This document shows positions 47,603 to 56,933 of a stretch of 64,000 bases of DNA, one piece after another. The position numbers and the translations under genes were made by a program. The stretch's first letter is position 1, and every line of letters starts with the position of its first letter. The DNA is taken from NCBI GenBank assembly GCA_002840535.1, contig PHBH01000028.1, forward strand, positions 109,932-173,931, written 5' to 3'. The notes beneath the pieces are model-generated. The model ran no database searches and was not told where the DNA came from. It was given only the letters and a program-made list of their open reading frames with translations. Source of the stretch: Deltaproteobacteria bacterium HGW-Deltaproteobacteria-15. Lineage in GTDB: Bacteria; Desulfobacterota; DSM-4660; Desulfatiglandales; HGW-15.

Positions 47603-47890
47603 CTATTGAACAATTGCAAGAATATCGTCTTCTCTCATGATCAGATGCTCAACCCCGTCCACCTTGATCTCCGACCCGGAATACTTTCCAAAGAGGACCT
47701 TATCCTTTTCCTTGACTTCCAGGGGAATTCTTTCTCCCTTGTCGTTGACCTTTCCCGGCCCTACAGCAATCACCTTCCCCTCCTGCGGTTTTTCCTTGGC
47801 GGTATCGGGGATAATGATCCCGCCGGAGGTTTTCTCTTCCTGTTCGATTCTGAGAACCAGAACCCTGTCGTTCAACGGCTTGATCTTCAT
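47603..47890 (-). CDS. groES: Co-chaperonin GroES
   Basis: [46 protein letters not shown]. Confidence 0.99.
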   Translation of the reverse strand: MKIKPLNDRVLVLRIEQEEKTSGGIIIPDTAKEKPQEGKVIAVGPGKVNDKGERIPLEVKEKDKVLFGKYSGSEIKVDGVEHLIMREDDILAIVQ

Positions 47891-48007
47891 TCAAATAATC
47901 CTCCTAAAATGTTTTGAAGTATTTGTCCTTCGAAGATGAAAGGGCAAAAAGACATCCGCGGTAGTCCTAAATGGTTGATCTCTCTCCTGGAATTCTATTA
48001 ACCAAGA

Positions 48008-48031
48008 AATATAAACACCCTTTGGGTGTTG
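48008..48031 (-). terminator. Short terminator-like hairpin after the sphingolipid-like operon
   Basis: Minus strand AACACCC-AAA-GGGTGTT followed by TATATTT, directly after the GNAT ORF stop. Confidence 0.6.
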
Positions 48032-49180
48032 TCAAGAACCGGATCTGTTTTTCCCCAGATCCTTTCTGTAAACCCGGTGCCGCTTGTAGACGGTTCCCCC
48101 TGCCCATTCGGACACGGCGCGCATCTTTCTGTTTGTCTCCATCTGGTGATGGGTGTCCACCACGCGCATGCCCGCCTTGCGCGATGATTTCCACAACTCC
48201 ATCATCAACAGCAGATCGATTCCTAGCCCGCGGTACTCCTTTTTTATTGCCCCGAGCAGGAGCACGAGTTGCTCCGCTTTTTTCATGGAGCGAAGTATCT
48301 TCAGAAAACCGAATGGGAGAAACCGCCCCCTGGCTCTTCGGATGCCGGGACTGAAATCCGGAATCCCGATGACAAACCCGAGGAGCTCGTTCTTCTTTTT
48401 GACACCAAGGAGAAAACGGGAGTCCACCAGCGACATGTAGCGCCGGAGCAGCAAATCCATCTCTTCATCATCCAGGGGTGAGAATCCATAGATCTCCTCC
48501 TCTGCGTAGGACTCGTTCATCAAGCGAAAGGCCGGTTTCGCCCATATCCTCGCCTCCTTTTTTTTGTATATCCGCACGACCTCCAGGCTGCCCCTTTTCA
48601 GAATGCGGTCGTACATCCTGCAGTACCGGTCAGGGAAATCGGCCGGCCACTCTATACGATAGGTCACATAGTCGATCTCCTTCTCGTATCCTCGTAATTC
48701 AAGAGCCCGGGGCATCCAGTCGTAATTGTAGTAAGTGCTGATCGTCGGAGGATGTTCGAATCCCTCAATGAGGAACCCGGACGGGTCCTGATCTGAGAAG
48801 CCGAAAGGACCGACTACTCTATCCATCCCCTTGCCCCTCGCCCAGTTCTCGACGGATTCCAGGAGCGGTTTCAGCACCGCATCCTCCTCTTCGAAGGATT
48901 CCAGACAGGCAAAGCGCGCATCTTTCTTCGACTTCAGGCGATTATGCCGGCGATCGATGATTCCCATGATCCGGCCGACGATCTCGGCCCCGCTGAGTGC
49001 GAGAAGAAGGGTAGTGTCGCAGTGTGCAAAGGCCTTGTTCTTTTCCGGATTGAAGTACGACCATTCATCCAGATAAATCGGCGGGAGCCAGTTCCGATGA
49101 TGGGCGTGGATTTTTTCAGGAAGAAAGATGAATTTTTTGAGATCCCTGCGGCAGGTCACCTGGCGGACGGTCACTTCCAT
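48032..49180 (-). CDS. GNAT-fold acyltransferase, bacterial ceramide synthase (BcerS)-like candidate
   Basis: HHRNWLPPIYLDEWSYFNPEKNKAFAHCDTTLLLALSGAEIVGRIMGIIDRRHN, VVGPFGFSDQDPSGFLIEGFEHPPTISTYYNYDWMPRALELRGYEKEIDYVTY; ~380 aa. Confidence 0.65.
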   Translation of the reverse strand: MEVTVRQVTCRRDLKKFIFLPEKIHAHHRNWLPPIYLDEWSYFNPEKNKAFAHCDTTLLLALSGAEIVGRIMGIIDRRHNRLKSKKDARFACLESFEEEDAVLKPLLESVENWARGKGMDRVVGPFGFSDQDPSGFLIEGFEHPPTISTYYNYDWMPRALELRGYEKEIDYVTYRIEWPADFPDRYCRMYDRILKRGSLEVVRIYKKKEARIWAKPAFRLMNESYAEEEIYGFSPLDDEEMDLLLRRYMSLVDSRFLLGVKKKNELLGFVIGIPDFSPGIRRARGRFLPFGFLKILRSMKKAEQLVLLLGAIKKEYRGLGIDLLLMMELWKSSRKAGMRVVDTHHQMETNRKMRAVSEWAGGTVYKRHRVYRKDLGKNRSGS

Positions 49181-49195
49181 GTCTGGTTCCTGATT

Positions 49196-49453
49196 TCATC
49201 CCTTGCTCAAACGATTTTCCAGATATTGCACAATGTCGGATACGGTCGTGAAGGCCCTGATCTGTTCATCCGGTATCTCGATGCCGTACTGGTCTTCCAG
49301 TTGAAAGAGCATTTCTATCGCCATGAACGAATCCATCTCCAGGTCGTCCGCAAGCGAAGAGCTCAACAGAATTGTTTTTTCATCGCGGTGAAGAGTCTCG
49401 GCAAGAACCTGGACTACCTTGCCTGCGATTTCCTCTTTGCTTGCCATAGTCAC
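49196..49453 (-). CDS. Acyl carrier protein
   Basis: DDLEMDSFMAIEMLFQLEDQYGIEIPDEQIRAFTTVSDIVQYLE with phosphopantetheine DSx motif. Confidence 0.93.
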   Translation of the reverse strand: MTMASKEEIAGKVVQVLAETLHRDEKTILLSSSLADDLEMDSFMAIEMLFQLEDQYGIEIPDEQIRAFTTVSDIVQYLENRLSKG

Positions 49454-49459
49454 TCCGTC

Positions 49460-50698
49460 TCAGTGAAATCTCCTCAGGACAATGGAGGCATTCACGCTGC
49501 CGAACCCGAAAGAGTTTGAAAGGACCACATCGACTTTTGCCGCTCTTGGCTTGTTCGGAACATAGTCGAGATCGCACTCGGGATCGGGGTGTTCGTAGTT
49601 TATGGTAGGGGGAAGGATCTGGTGTTCGATTGCGAGGCACGAGGCAACTGCCTCTATTGCCCCTGCAGCGCCGATAGTGTGCCCGATCATGGATTTCGTG
49701 GAGGACACAGGGGTTCGATAGGCTTGTTTCCCAAACACGGCCTTTATGGCCTTTGTCTCTGCAATATCGTTTGCCTTGGTACCGGTACCGTGAGCATTGA
49801 TATAGCTCACCTCCTCGATTCCAATCCCTGCATTCTGCAGGGCTAACTTCATTGTCCTGGCAGCGTCCTCTCCATCTGTTTTTGGCATGACCATGTGATA
49901 AGCACCACTGGTCATGCCGTAGCCGATGATCTCCGAATAGATGTGCGCTCCCCTCTGCAATGCGTGCTCCAGTTCTTCCATAACCAGGACGGCAGAGCCT
50001 TCCCCTATGACGAACCCGTCCCTCTCGTTGTCAAACGGCCTGCTCGCCTCTCCTGGCGGCCTGCTCGTTCTGGAAAGCACTCGCAGGGAATAGAAGGCGC
50101 CGAATGTGTAAGGCGTGATGGGCGCTTCGGCGCCGCCCGCCAGGATGACGTTCGCCTTGCCGTCCTGGATCTTGTCCAAGGCGTCCCCGATGGCGTGGTT
50201 TCCGGAAGCGCAAGCTGTAGAGATCACCATGTTCGGCCCTAGAAGGCCGTACTGGATTGCAATGTGAGCAGCCACTGCGTTCGGCGTGACCCGCGGCACG
50301 CCTTGGGGGTTGGCCCTGTGAGCGCCTTTCTCCATGCTGGCGACTATTTGCTTCTCGTGAAAAAGGATGCCGCCAAGACCCGAGCCTATGATCACCCCGG
50401 CACGTTCTCTGTCTACATTGTCAAGCTGCAAGCGGCTGTCTTCGATTGCCAGCCTTGCGGAGGACAGTCCGAAGTGAACGAACCGGTCCACTCTACTGGC
50501 CGTCACTTCGGGCATGTACATTGCGGGATGGAAATCTTTGACCTCTGCGGCAATTCTGGTATTGAACCTTGAAACATCGAAGGCCGTAAGACAGTCCACC
50601 CCCGAGCGCCCTTCCAGATTAGCCTTCCAAAAGGGCTCCTTACCAATACCGTTGGGCGCTACTACTCCAAGGCCCGTTATCACGACTCTTTTTTTCAT
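49460..50698 (-). CDS. Beta-ketoacyl-ACP synthase II family (FabF-like)
   Basis: VVITGLGVVAPNGIG, STACASGNHAIGDA active-site Cys, NAHGTGTKAND, STKSMIGHTIGAAGA. Confidence 0.95.
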   Translation of the reverse strand: MKKRVVITGLGVVAPNGIGKEPFWKANLEGRSGVDCLTAFDVSRFNTRIAAEVKDFHPAMYMPEVTASRVDRFVHFGLSSARLAIEDSRLQLDNVDRERAGVIIGSGLGGILFHEKQIVASMEKGAHRANPQGVPRVTPNAVAAHIAIQYGLLGPNMVISTACASGNHAIGDALDKIQDGKANVILAGGAEAPITPYTFGAFYSLRVLSRTSRPPGEASRPFDNERDGFVIGEGSAVLVMEELEHALQRGAHIYSEIIGYGMTSGAYHMVMPKTDGEDAARTMKLALQNAGIGIEEVSYINAHGTGTKANDIAETKAIKAVFGKQAYRTPVSSTKSMIGHTIGAAGAIEAVASCLAIEHQILPPTINYEHPDPECDLDYVPNKPRAAKVDVVLSNSFGFGSVNASIVLRRFH

Positions 50699-50801
50699 GA
50701 AGACTCATCATTGACAGGAATGAGCACTAATATATGATTCCCTATCTCTTTTCAAGAAACTTGATGGCCATTGGTACAGTGCGTCATTGGATTCCCAATT
50801 C

Positions 50802-52016
50802 TTACTTCCCCTCTTCCCTTGGATATTGGACATTGGTAATTGGACATTGGACATTGATTCCCATCACCACCCCCTTTGGCCCCAGGACATATCTCCGGCC
50901 CTGCCACCGGATTTCCCTGAGAAATATGGATCTTAGAAAAACTAAAGCCCCGAGAAGGATGCATGGGTACAATGCAAGCAGCCATTTTGCTGCGGGAACC
51001 CGATAACGGTTTGCGGCCCGAAGCATCAGGGCCGCCGCAATCTCGCACATCAGAAAGACCAGACCACTCAACCCCGCCAATGCACCAACAGGATTAAACA
51101 GAGACGATAAGACGGAAAACAGGGCCCATGCCGTTGCCAGGGCCAGGTTCAGGTGGAACACCATGGGGCCGACCCATAGAATGGGATCGATGAATTTCGG
51201 GTAAAGCACCTGCCGCTCAAGATAAGCCAGGAAGCCTAGAACCGACTGTTCCGGCAGAGGGGAAACCAGCCGATTGCCCTTGTCAATTTTCATGGGGACC
51301 CCGTTTTCATAGAGGAGTCTTCCCAGAACCACGTCGTCAACCACGGTTTGCGACCATGCCTCGATGACATTCAGCTTTTCCAGTGTCCGCCGATGCATGG
51401 CAGTACCTCCGCCCCAGGGAGATGGCCGGATTCTCGGGAGCACAAGCAGGAAGGAACCATAGATGGCCTGACAGACACCGCCCAGCGTGGGGGGTGTGGG
51501 ATTGAAATCCCTGAAGGTAGTGACAACGGTCTTCGGGTCCGATTGGAGAGGACGGGTAAACCTCAGGAGCCAGCCCGGATCTGCAATGTTGCCGGAATCG
51601 CAGAACACGATGATTTCCGTCTCAGGCTTCAGGTGATGAATCCCCGCAATCAGGTTATGGTTCTTCTGACCACACGAAGTTGCGCGACCGCTGATGACTT
51701 TGCCGGCATTCCCATACGTTCGACAGAGTCCGTCAATCGCGGGATTAGCCGGATCGTCCTCGCTTTCCAGGATGAACAGCACCCGGTAATTGGGATGGTT
51801 CTGTGTGAGAAGTGTCGCCAGAATCGCTTCCTGATCCGGAGAGGTCCCGGCGATCGGGACAAGCACTTCACAGGGAAAGACGAAACCGGCGGGTCTGAGG
51901 GAATCTTGTGCGAATGGGACGGGAATGACCCCTCTCATTCCACGGGATATGACGCCAATGAGAACGGCTGCAACGACGAGAGTCCATATTGCCAGGACGT
52001 TACTGATTGTATCCAT
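50802..52016 (-). CDS. GT2/GT21 (ceramide glucosyltransferase-like) membrane glycosyltransferase
   Basis: CEVLVPIAGTSPDQEAILATLLTQNHPNYRVLFILES, FCDSGNIADPGWL, WGGGTAMHRRTLEKLNVIEAWSQTVVDDVVLG, REIRW = (Q/R)xxRW; C-tail NVQCPITNVQYPREEGK encoded by repeats. Confidence 0.85.
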   Translation of the reverse strand: MDTISNVLAIWTLVVAAVLIGVISRGMRGVIPVPFAQDSLRPAGFVFPCEVLVPIAGTSPDQEAILATLLTQNHPNYRVLFILESEDDPANPAIDGLCRTYGNAGKVISGRATSCGQKNHNLIAGIHHLKPETEIIVFCDSGNIADPGWLLRFTRPLQSDPKTVVTTFRDFNPTPPTLGGVCQAIYGSFLLVLPRIRPSPWGGGTAMHRRTLEKLNVIEAWSQTVVDDVVLGRLLYENGVPMKIDKGNRLVSPLPEQSVLGFLAYLERQVLYPKFIDPILWVGPMVFHLNLALATAWALFSVLSSLFNPVGALAGLSGLVFLMCEIAAALMLRAANRYRVPAAKWLLALYPCILLGALVFLRSIFLREIRWQGRRYVLGPKGVVMGINVQCPITNVQYPREEGK

Positions 52017-52116
52017 AATCCGCCACTAGAGAATGATAGGAAACGGATGAACACGGACTCTCATGGACAGGGCTTTGGGCATCCGTGAATATCCGTGAAA
52101 TCCTTGTCCCAAGACT

Positions 52117-53310
52117 CTATATCAGATCCATTTCCCGGCCGATTTTCTCAAACTTGTCCAGGGCAAATGCTATTTGGGATCGGGTGTGCGTGGCCATGAG
52201 GCTCAGCCGCAGGAGAGCCCGGTTGGGCTGGACAGCAGGCGGCAGCACGGGATTGACGAAAATCCCCTCCTCCTCGAGCCTCTTGCACATCCTCATCAGC
52301 ACGATCGGATCCCCGATATAGACCGGGATGATAGGGGTTTCTGAGGACCCGGTATCGTATCCCATGGACCGAAGACCCTCCTTCAACACGCGTCCATTTT
52401 CCCAAAGGTTTTCGATCCGTTCAGGCTCGCGCCGGATGATTCGCAGGGCTGCAAGAGCAGCGGCTGCAGAGGAGGGAGGCATGCTTGCGCTGAAGATGAA
52501 GGCGCGGGACTGATGTTTCAGATATTCGATGGAGGCTCCGTCGGCGGCGATGAAGCCTCCCAAAGAGGCAAGGGATTTGCTGAAGGTGCCCATGATAAAA
52601 TCCACCTTCCCCGTGAGATCGAAGTGGGCGGCCGTGCCACTTCCCTCATTCCCAATGACCCCTAATCCGTGTGCATCATCCACCATGAGGGCGGCTTCAT
52701 GTTTTCCTGCAAGGCGGGCGACCTCCGGAAGCCTCGCCAGATCCCCTTCCATGCTGAAGACGCCGTCTACCACAATGAATTTGCCCTTTTCCCGGGGAAT
52801 TTCCTGCAGACGGGATTCGAGCTCATCCATGTCGTTGTGCCGGTAGCGCACAGCTTTTGCCATTGAGAGCCTGGCCCCATCCACGATGCTGGCATGATCG
52901 CACATGTCCAGCAGGACATAGTCATGCCTGTTCAGCAATGCCGACATCACTCCCTGGTTGACTTGAAAGCCTGTGGAGAAAAGAAGAGCCGCCTCTTTCC
53001 CAACCCAATCCGCGAGCTCGGCTTCGAGCTCAAGGTGGATGTCGAAGGTGCCGTTCAGGAACCTGGACCCCGAACACCCGGTGCCGTATCTCTCAAGCGC
53101 TTTCTTTGCAGCCTCCCTGACCTCGGGGTGGGTGGTAAGACCCATATAGCTGTTGGAACCGAGCATGAGCACACGCCTGTTGCCGGCGAGCGTCACCTCC
53201 GTGTCCAGGTCAGAGACGATCTCCCTGAAAAAGAGGTAGAGGCCCATTTTCCGGCCCTCTTCAGGCAGTGTGAAATTCCTCATTCTCTCAAGAAGGGTGC
53301 CCTGCAACAT
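52117..53310 (-). CDS. Alpha-oxoamine synthase, serine palmitoyltransferase-like (PLP)
   Basis: LGSNSYMGLTTHPEVREAAKKALERYGTGCSGSRFLNGTFDIHLELE, DDAHGLGVIG, GTFSKSLASLGGFIA. Confidence 0.85.
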   Translation of the reverse strand: MLQGTLLERMRNFTLPEEGRKMGLYLFFREIVSDLDTEVTLAGNRRVLMLGSNSYMGLTTHPEVREAAKKALERYGTGCSGSRFLNGTFDIHLELEAELADWVGKEAALLFSTGFQVNQGVMSALLNRHDYVLLDMCDHASIVDGARLSMAKAVRYRHNDMDELESRLQEIPREKGKFIVVDGVFSMEGDLARLPEVARLAGKHEAALMVDDAHGLGVIGNEGSGTAAHFDLTGKVDFIMGTFSKSLASLGGFIAADGASIEYLKHQSRAFIFSASMPPSSAAAALAALRIIRREPERIENLWENGRVLKEGLRSMGYDTGSSETPIIPVYIGDPIVLMRMCKRLEEEGIFVNPVLPPAVQPNRALLRLSLMATHTRSQIAFALDKFEKIGREMDLI

Positions 53311-53311
53311 A

Positions 53312-54583
53312 TCAATATCCCATCAGTCCGCAGCAGCGGGAGCAGGCGGGCATGAGACCTTCCCTGTCCAGGCTCCGCCTGAAACGCCTGTAAGGACCGG
53401 AATTCCACAGTTCGCTGATCGTGTTCCTTCTGATATTCCCCACAAGGTAGTCGTGATAATCCCGGCACGGAGAAAGGTCGCCGTTGCTGTTGATCTCCAC
53501 GCACTGATAAATGGAGATGCATTCATCATACCCGAACCTCGACCCATGCTCGGTATAGTACCTCTTCAGCTCCCCGGCGCCATGGATCGGCGGCATGATG
53601 GTAACCGGCGGAGCAGAGCGGCTGTTCGATCGCGAGAGAAGTCTCTGGAGCTGCATGTCCAGCAGATCGTAGTCCCGGGGTTTCCACTCTGCTATCCAGC
53701 TCCTGTGCCTGAACGGGGTAGTCCCGAAACGTTTCTCAAAATCCTTTTCATGAAGAACTGCATGTTCCTCGTCCATCCACCAGGAGAGGTAGAAGACGAA
53801 AAGGTCCACCTTGTCCCTGAATGCCTCATAGATATCCACGAGGTAAGGAACGTTTTCGCCGGAGATCACCGTGAGCGATGCAATGACCGGTAGTGTGCTC
53901 CCTTGCTCCGCACGAGTCTTGTTCACGGTTTCGAGGCCCCTGACAATGCTCCTGAAATTATCCCCTTTCCCTGCCGAAGGCCTGATCCTGTTGTGCAACT
54001 CAGCGCAATGACCATCGATGGAGACCTGCAGAAGGAAGAGCGGGGCCTTGACAAAACGCTCCGCAGCGTCCGACAGCCCGGTCCCGTTTGTTGCGATCGA
54101 GACCGGCAGCTTGAGGGAAGATATCGAATCGATCAAATCCTGGATACCGGGATAGAGCATGGGCTCACCTCCCCAGATGTAGATCATGGGCCGGTGGCCG
54201 TTCCGAATGAGATCCCTGAACAGGTAGAGATAGCGCGAAGGGGTGACCTCTTCCTTCCTTTTCTCTTTGAGATCCTCCCCGATCAGAAACCCTCTCTCAC
54301 CCCACTGGCCGCACGTGCGGCACCGGAGATTGCAAACATCGGTGATTCGAAGGCTCACCTGTCGAATCCTCCCGGCGCGTCCATCTCCTTGAAAGGGGTG
54401 AAGGAGATTGAAGAATAGCTTTTCCCCCTCAAGCTTGAGAAGCTTGGTGCCGACCCATGGATGGACGAGAACCCTGTGGAGGTTTCCCAAGATCACCCGT
54501 GCTGAGATATGGCTTCTTCTCACGTTTCCTGTTTCTCTGTTTCTTCGTCCACCGCGAAGGGTGAGTAGTTCAACCGGGGTCAA
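53312..54583 (-). CDS. Radical SAM / SPASM domain protein
   Basis: RITDVCNLRCRTCGQW (CxxxCxxC), WGGEPMLYPGIQ, C-term Cys set CISIYQCVEINSNGDLSPCRDYHDYLVGNI..ACSRCCG; stop 1 nt before SPT-like start. Confidence 0.9.
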   Translation of the reverse strand: MTPVELLTLRGGRRNRETGNVRRSHISARVILGNLHRVLVHPWVGTKLLKLEGEKLFFNLLHPFQGDGRAGRIRQVSLRITDVCNLRCRTCGQWGERGFLIGEDLKEKRKEEVTPSRYLYLFRDLIRNGHRPMIYIWGGEPMLYPGIQDLIDSISSLKLPVSIATNGTGLSDAAERFVKAPLFLLQVSIDGHCAELHNRIRPSAGKGDNFRSIVRGLETVNKTRAEQGSTLPVIASLTVISGENVPYLVDIYEAFRDKVDLFVFYLSWWMDEEHAVLHEKDFEKRFGTTPFRHRSWIAEWKPRDYDLLDMQLQRLLSRSNSRSAPPVTIMPPIHGAGELKRYYTEHGSRFGYDECISIYQCVEINSNGDLSPCRDYHDYLVGNIRRNTISELWNSGPYRRFRRSLDREGLMPACSRCCGLMGY

Positions 54584-54860
54584 TTGGATCCCGGCGTCCG
54601 ATTTTGCGACGGATGCGAATCATAGCAGAAATAGCCGTCAGGTGATATACCCTCAATCAACAGCCAGACAGCCGCAACCACGCTCCCAGATCTTTGTGTT
54701 GCCCCCTTGACGACCCTATGCTATTTCTCTGCGCTGGCGAGGCCTGTAGAGAAGGATCCCCACCACGGCGTCGGACGCAATCGTGATCGTCGGGCGGCTT
54801 GGGTCTACGATCCACCGGGGAGTGTAATGAACAGACTGTATTTGTTGCAGCGGTGAGCGC

Positions 54861-55979
54861 GTGAACAAGAGCGTCATTCAGGAATATATCGGTCCGTCAG
54901 CCTCTGCCAACGCTTTTGCGGTGCCGGCAACCCGGGTCGACCTTGTGCAGAGCCTTCTCCCTGAAAGCGGGAGCCGGTCAATGCGGATCGCGCTCCTGAT
55001 CAAAAGTATGAGAAGAAGCGGCGGCAATCGGGTGATTGCCGGACTCTTCGATCGCCTGCGTCGGTTGGACAACATAGAGATTCACGTTTTCGTGGTGCCG
55101 GAAAGCAGCCCCCATCTCGGAGAGGTGCGCAATCTCTTTATGGCCAAGCGGAAGTACCGCGCAGCCGCATCGGTCACGCGACCCGGACGTGCAGTGGATC
55201 CCGGAGAGTATGACTTGCTTATTTCGACGAGCCGCCGCACCCTTGATTTTGTCACGGACCCCGCCCATCCCAGACATGTCCATCTCCTTCAGGCGATCGA
55301 GGCATGGGACACGGTGAACTCTCCGTTCTTCCTCGATTACTGCATGGAAAGGCGGTACCCTTCTCCTGAAGATTGCATAGATCTCATTCGCGAAATCGGA
55401 CTTCCTCAGGACGTGCGATATCTCCATCAGATCGGCTTGGTGGATCGGATTCGAACCGTATCCGGTTACCTGGATTCTGCCATTCGCTATGCCGGTCGAC
55501 CCAGCGAGGTGGTGGTCTGTGAGCCGGAGCTCTTTCTTCGGGGGACCGGCGGTCGCGCCACCAGAGACATCGATATTCTTCTTTTTCTACGGGGCGAACC
55601 CTATAACGGGGATGTCTTGTCGGTAGCGATCACGAACACTTTTCAGGAGCCCTGCCACATGATGGTAGTTGCTACTCGAAAAGCAACGCCTCTCCTCAAA
55701 AAGATCCGGAGACGCGATCAAACCTCAGTCATCTTCGACCCGTTGGATGGAGCGCTCAAAGAGATTTTCGCGTCCACTCGATTCGTGCTGCATCCCTCTT
55801 TGTGTAACGGCGGAGGCTTTATTCCCATTGAAGCCTTGTCTTTTGGATGCAACGTCGTCTCCAGCCGAACCGGCTGGCTGTCGACGGCAAAGAGCACGGG
55901 CAATTTGATCATCGTCGACCGTCACGACCCGAGCCTCTACCGCTCGGCACTGGAAGGCTGCCTCCGATGCGAAAAGTAA
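54861..55979 (+). CDS. Glycosyltransferase, GT4-like (start may be Met at 54981)
   Basis: MRIALLIKSMRRSGGNRVIAGLFDRLRR, RFVLHPSLCNGGGFIPIEALSFGCNVVSSRTGW. Confidence 0.8.
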   Translation: MNKSVIQEYIGPSASANAFAVPATRVDLVQSLLPESGSRSMRIALLIKSMRRSGGNRVIAGLFDRLRRLDNIEIHVFVVPESSPHLGEVRNLFMAKRKYRAAASVTRPGRAVDPGEYDLLISTSRRTLDFVTDPAHPRHVHLLQAIEAWDTVNSPFFLDYCMERRYPSPEDCIDLIREIGLPQDVRYLHQIGLVDRIRTVSGYLDSAIRYAGRPSEVVVCEPELFLRGTGGRATRDIDILLFLRGEPYNGDVLSVAITNTFQEPCHMMVVATRKATPLLKKIRRRDQTSVIFDPLDGALKEIFASTRFVLHPSLCNGGGFIPIEALSFGCNVVSSRTGWLSTAKSTGNLIIVDRHDPSLYRSALEGCLRCEK

Positions 55980-56914
55980 TCGTCACGACAACGGTTCATC
56001 CGCCCACCAGGGCTATCCGACTCTTCGATGCGATGCCGGATTGGGAACTCATCGTGGTCGGCGACCTCAAGACCCCTACGGAGTATTCTCTCGATCGCGG
56101 AATCTATTTGGATCCCGCGAGTCAGGAGAAATATGACAAACCGTTGTCGGATGCCATCGGCTGGAACTGTGTGGAGCGCCGGAACTTCGGGCTTCTTTTC
56201 GCCAACGATATGAAAGCGGATATTGTCGCGATGGTAGACGACGACAATGTCCCTATGCCTGTCTGGGGCCGGGATCTTCTGTTGGATCGGGAAGGGGAGG
56301 TCACCTTTTACGAGACCGATCTCCCTGCCTTTGATCCGGTCGGTGCCACGAACTATCGCGAGATCTGGCATCGTGGCTACCCGCTCCAGCTCCTCTCCAG
56401 GCGGGATTACAGTGCAAAATCACGCAAGCGGCTTCGCGCAGATGTTCAAGCCGATTTCTGGAACGGCGACCCGGACATCGACGCCGTTTGCCGAATGGAG
56501 CATGCGCCTATCTGTCGCTTCGAGGATTCTTCTTTCCCGATGGCTTCGAACAGGATCGGCCCCTTCAACTCGCAAAACACCTTCTTGAGGGGCGAGCTGC
56601 TGCATAATTATTTCCTCTTTCCTTTCATCGGCAGGATGAGCGACATCTGGGCATCCTATCATCTCCAGGCAAGGGGGATTTCTGTCGTTTACGGCAAACC
56701 ATCCGTCTTCCATGAGCGCAATGCTCATGATCCTGTGCGTGACATGAGGGAGGAATATCTCGGCTATGAGAATAATCTCCGGATTGTCGAAGCGCTCCCG
56801 AACGCACCGGATGTTGTACTTGGCTATCTACCTGAACGGACTCTCCGCGCATTTCAACTCTACCAGAGACATTTTGAAAAACGTGGACCCACTTATCCTC
56901 ATGAACAGGTTTGA
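55967..56914 (+). CDS. STELLO/RGP-like (DUF288-type) putative glycosyltransferase
   Basis: MRKVIVTTTVHPPTRAIRLFDAMPDWELIVVGDLKTPTEY..NCVERRNFGLLFANDMKADIVAMVDDDNVP; start trimmed from the 55847 ORF. Confidence 0.75.
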   Translation: MRKVIVTTTVHPPTRAIRLFDAMPDWELIVVGDLKTPTEYSLDRGIYLDPASQEKYDKPLSDAIGWNCVERRNFGLLFANDMKADIVAMVDDDNVPMPVWGRDLLLDREGEVTFYETDLPAFDPVGATNYREIWHRGYPLQLLSRRDYSAKSRKRLRADVQADFWNGDPDIDAVCRMEHAPICRFEDSSFPMASNRIGPFNSQNTFLRGELLHNYFLFPFIGRMSDIWASYHLQARGISVVYGKPSVFHERNAHDPVRDMREEYLGYENNLRIVEALPNAPDVVLGYLPERTLRAFQLYQRHFEKRGPTYPHEQV

Positions 56915-56933
56915 AGAACTGCGCGAGTGACCT

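Noticed and set aside
47891-48000. Possible CIRCE (HrcA) operator upstream of groES
   Set aside because: No TTAGCACTC-N9-GAGTGCTAA-like inverted repeat found in the gap
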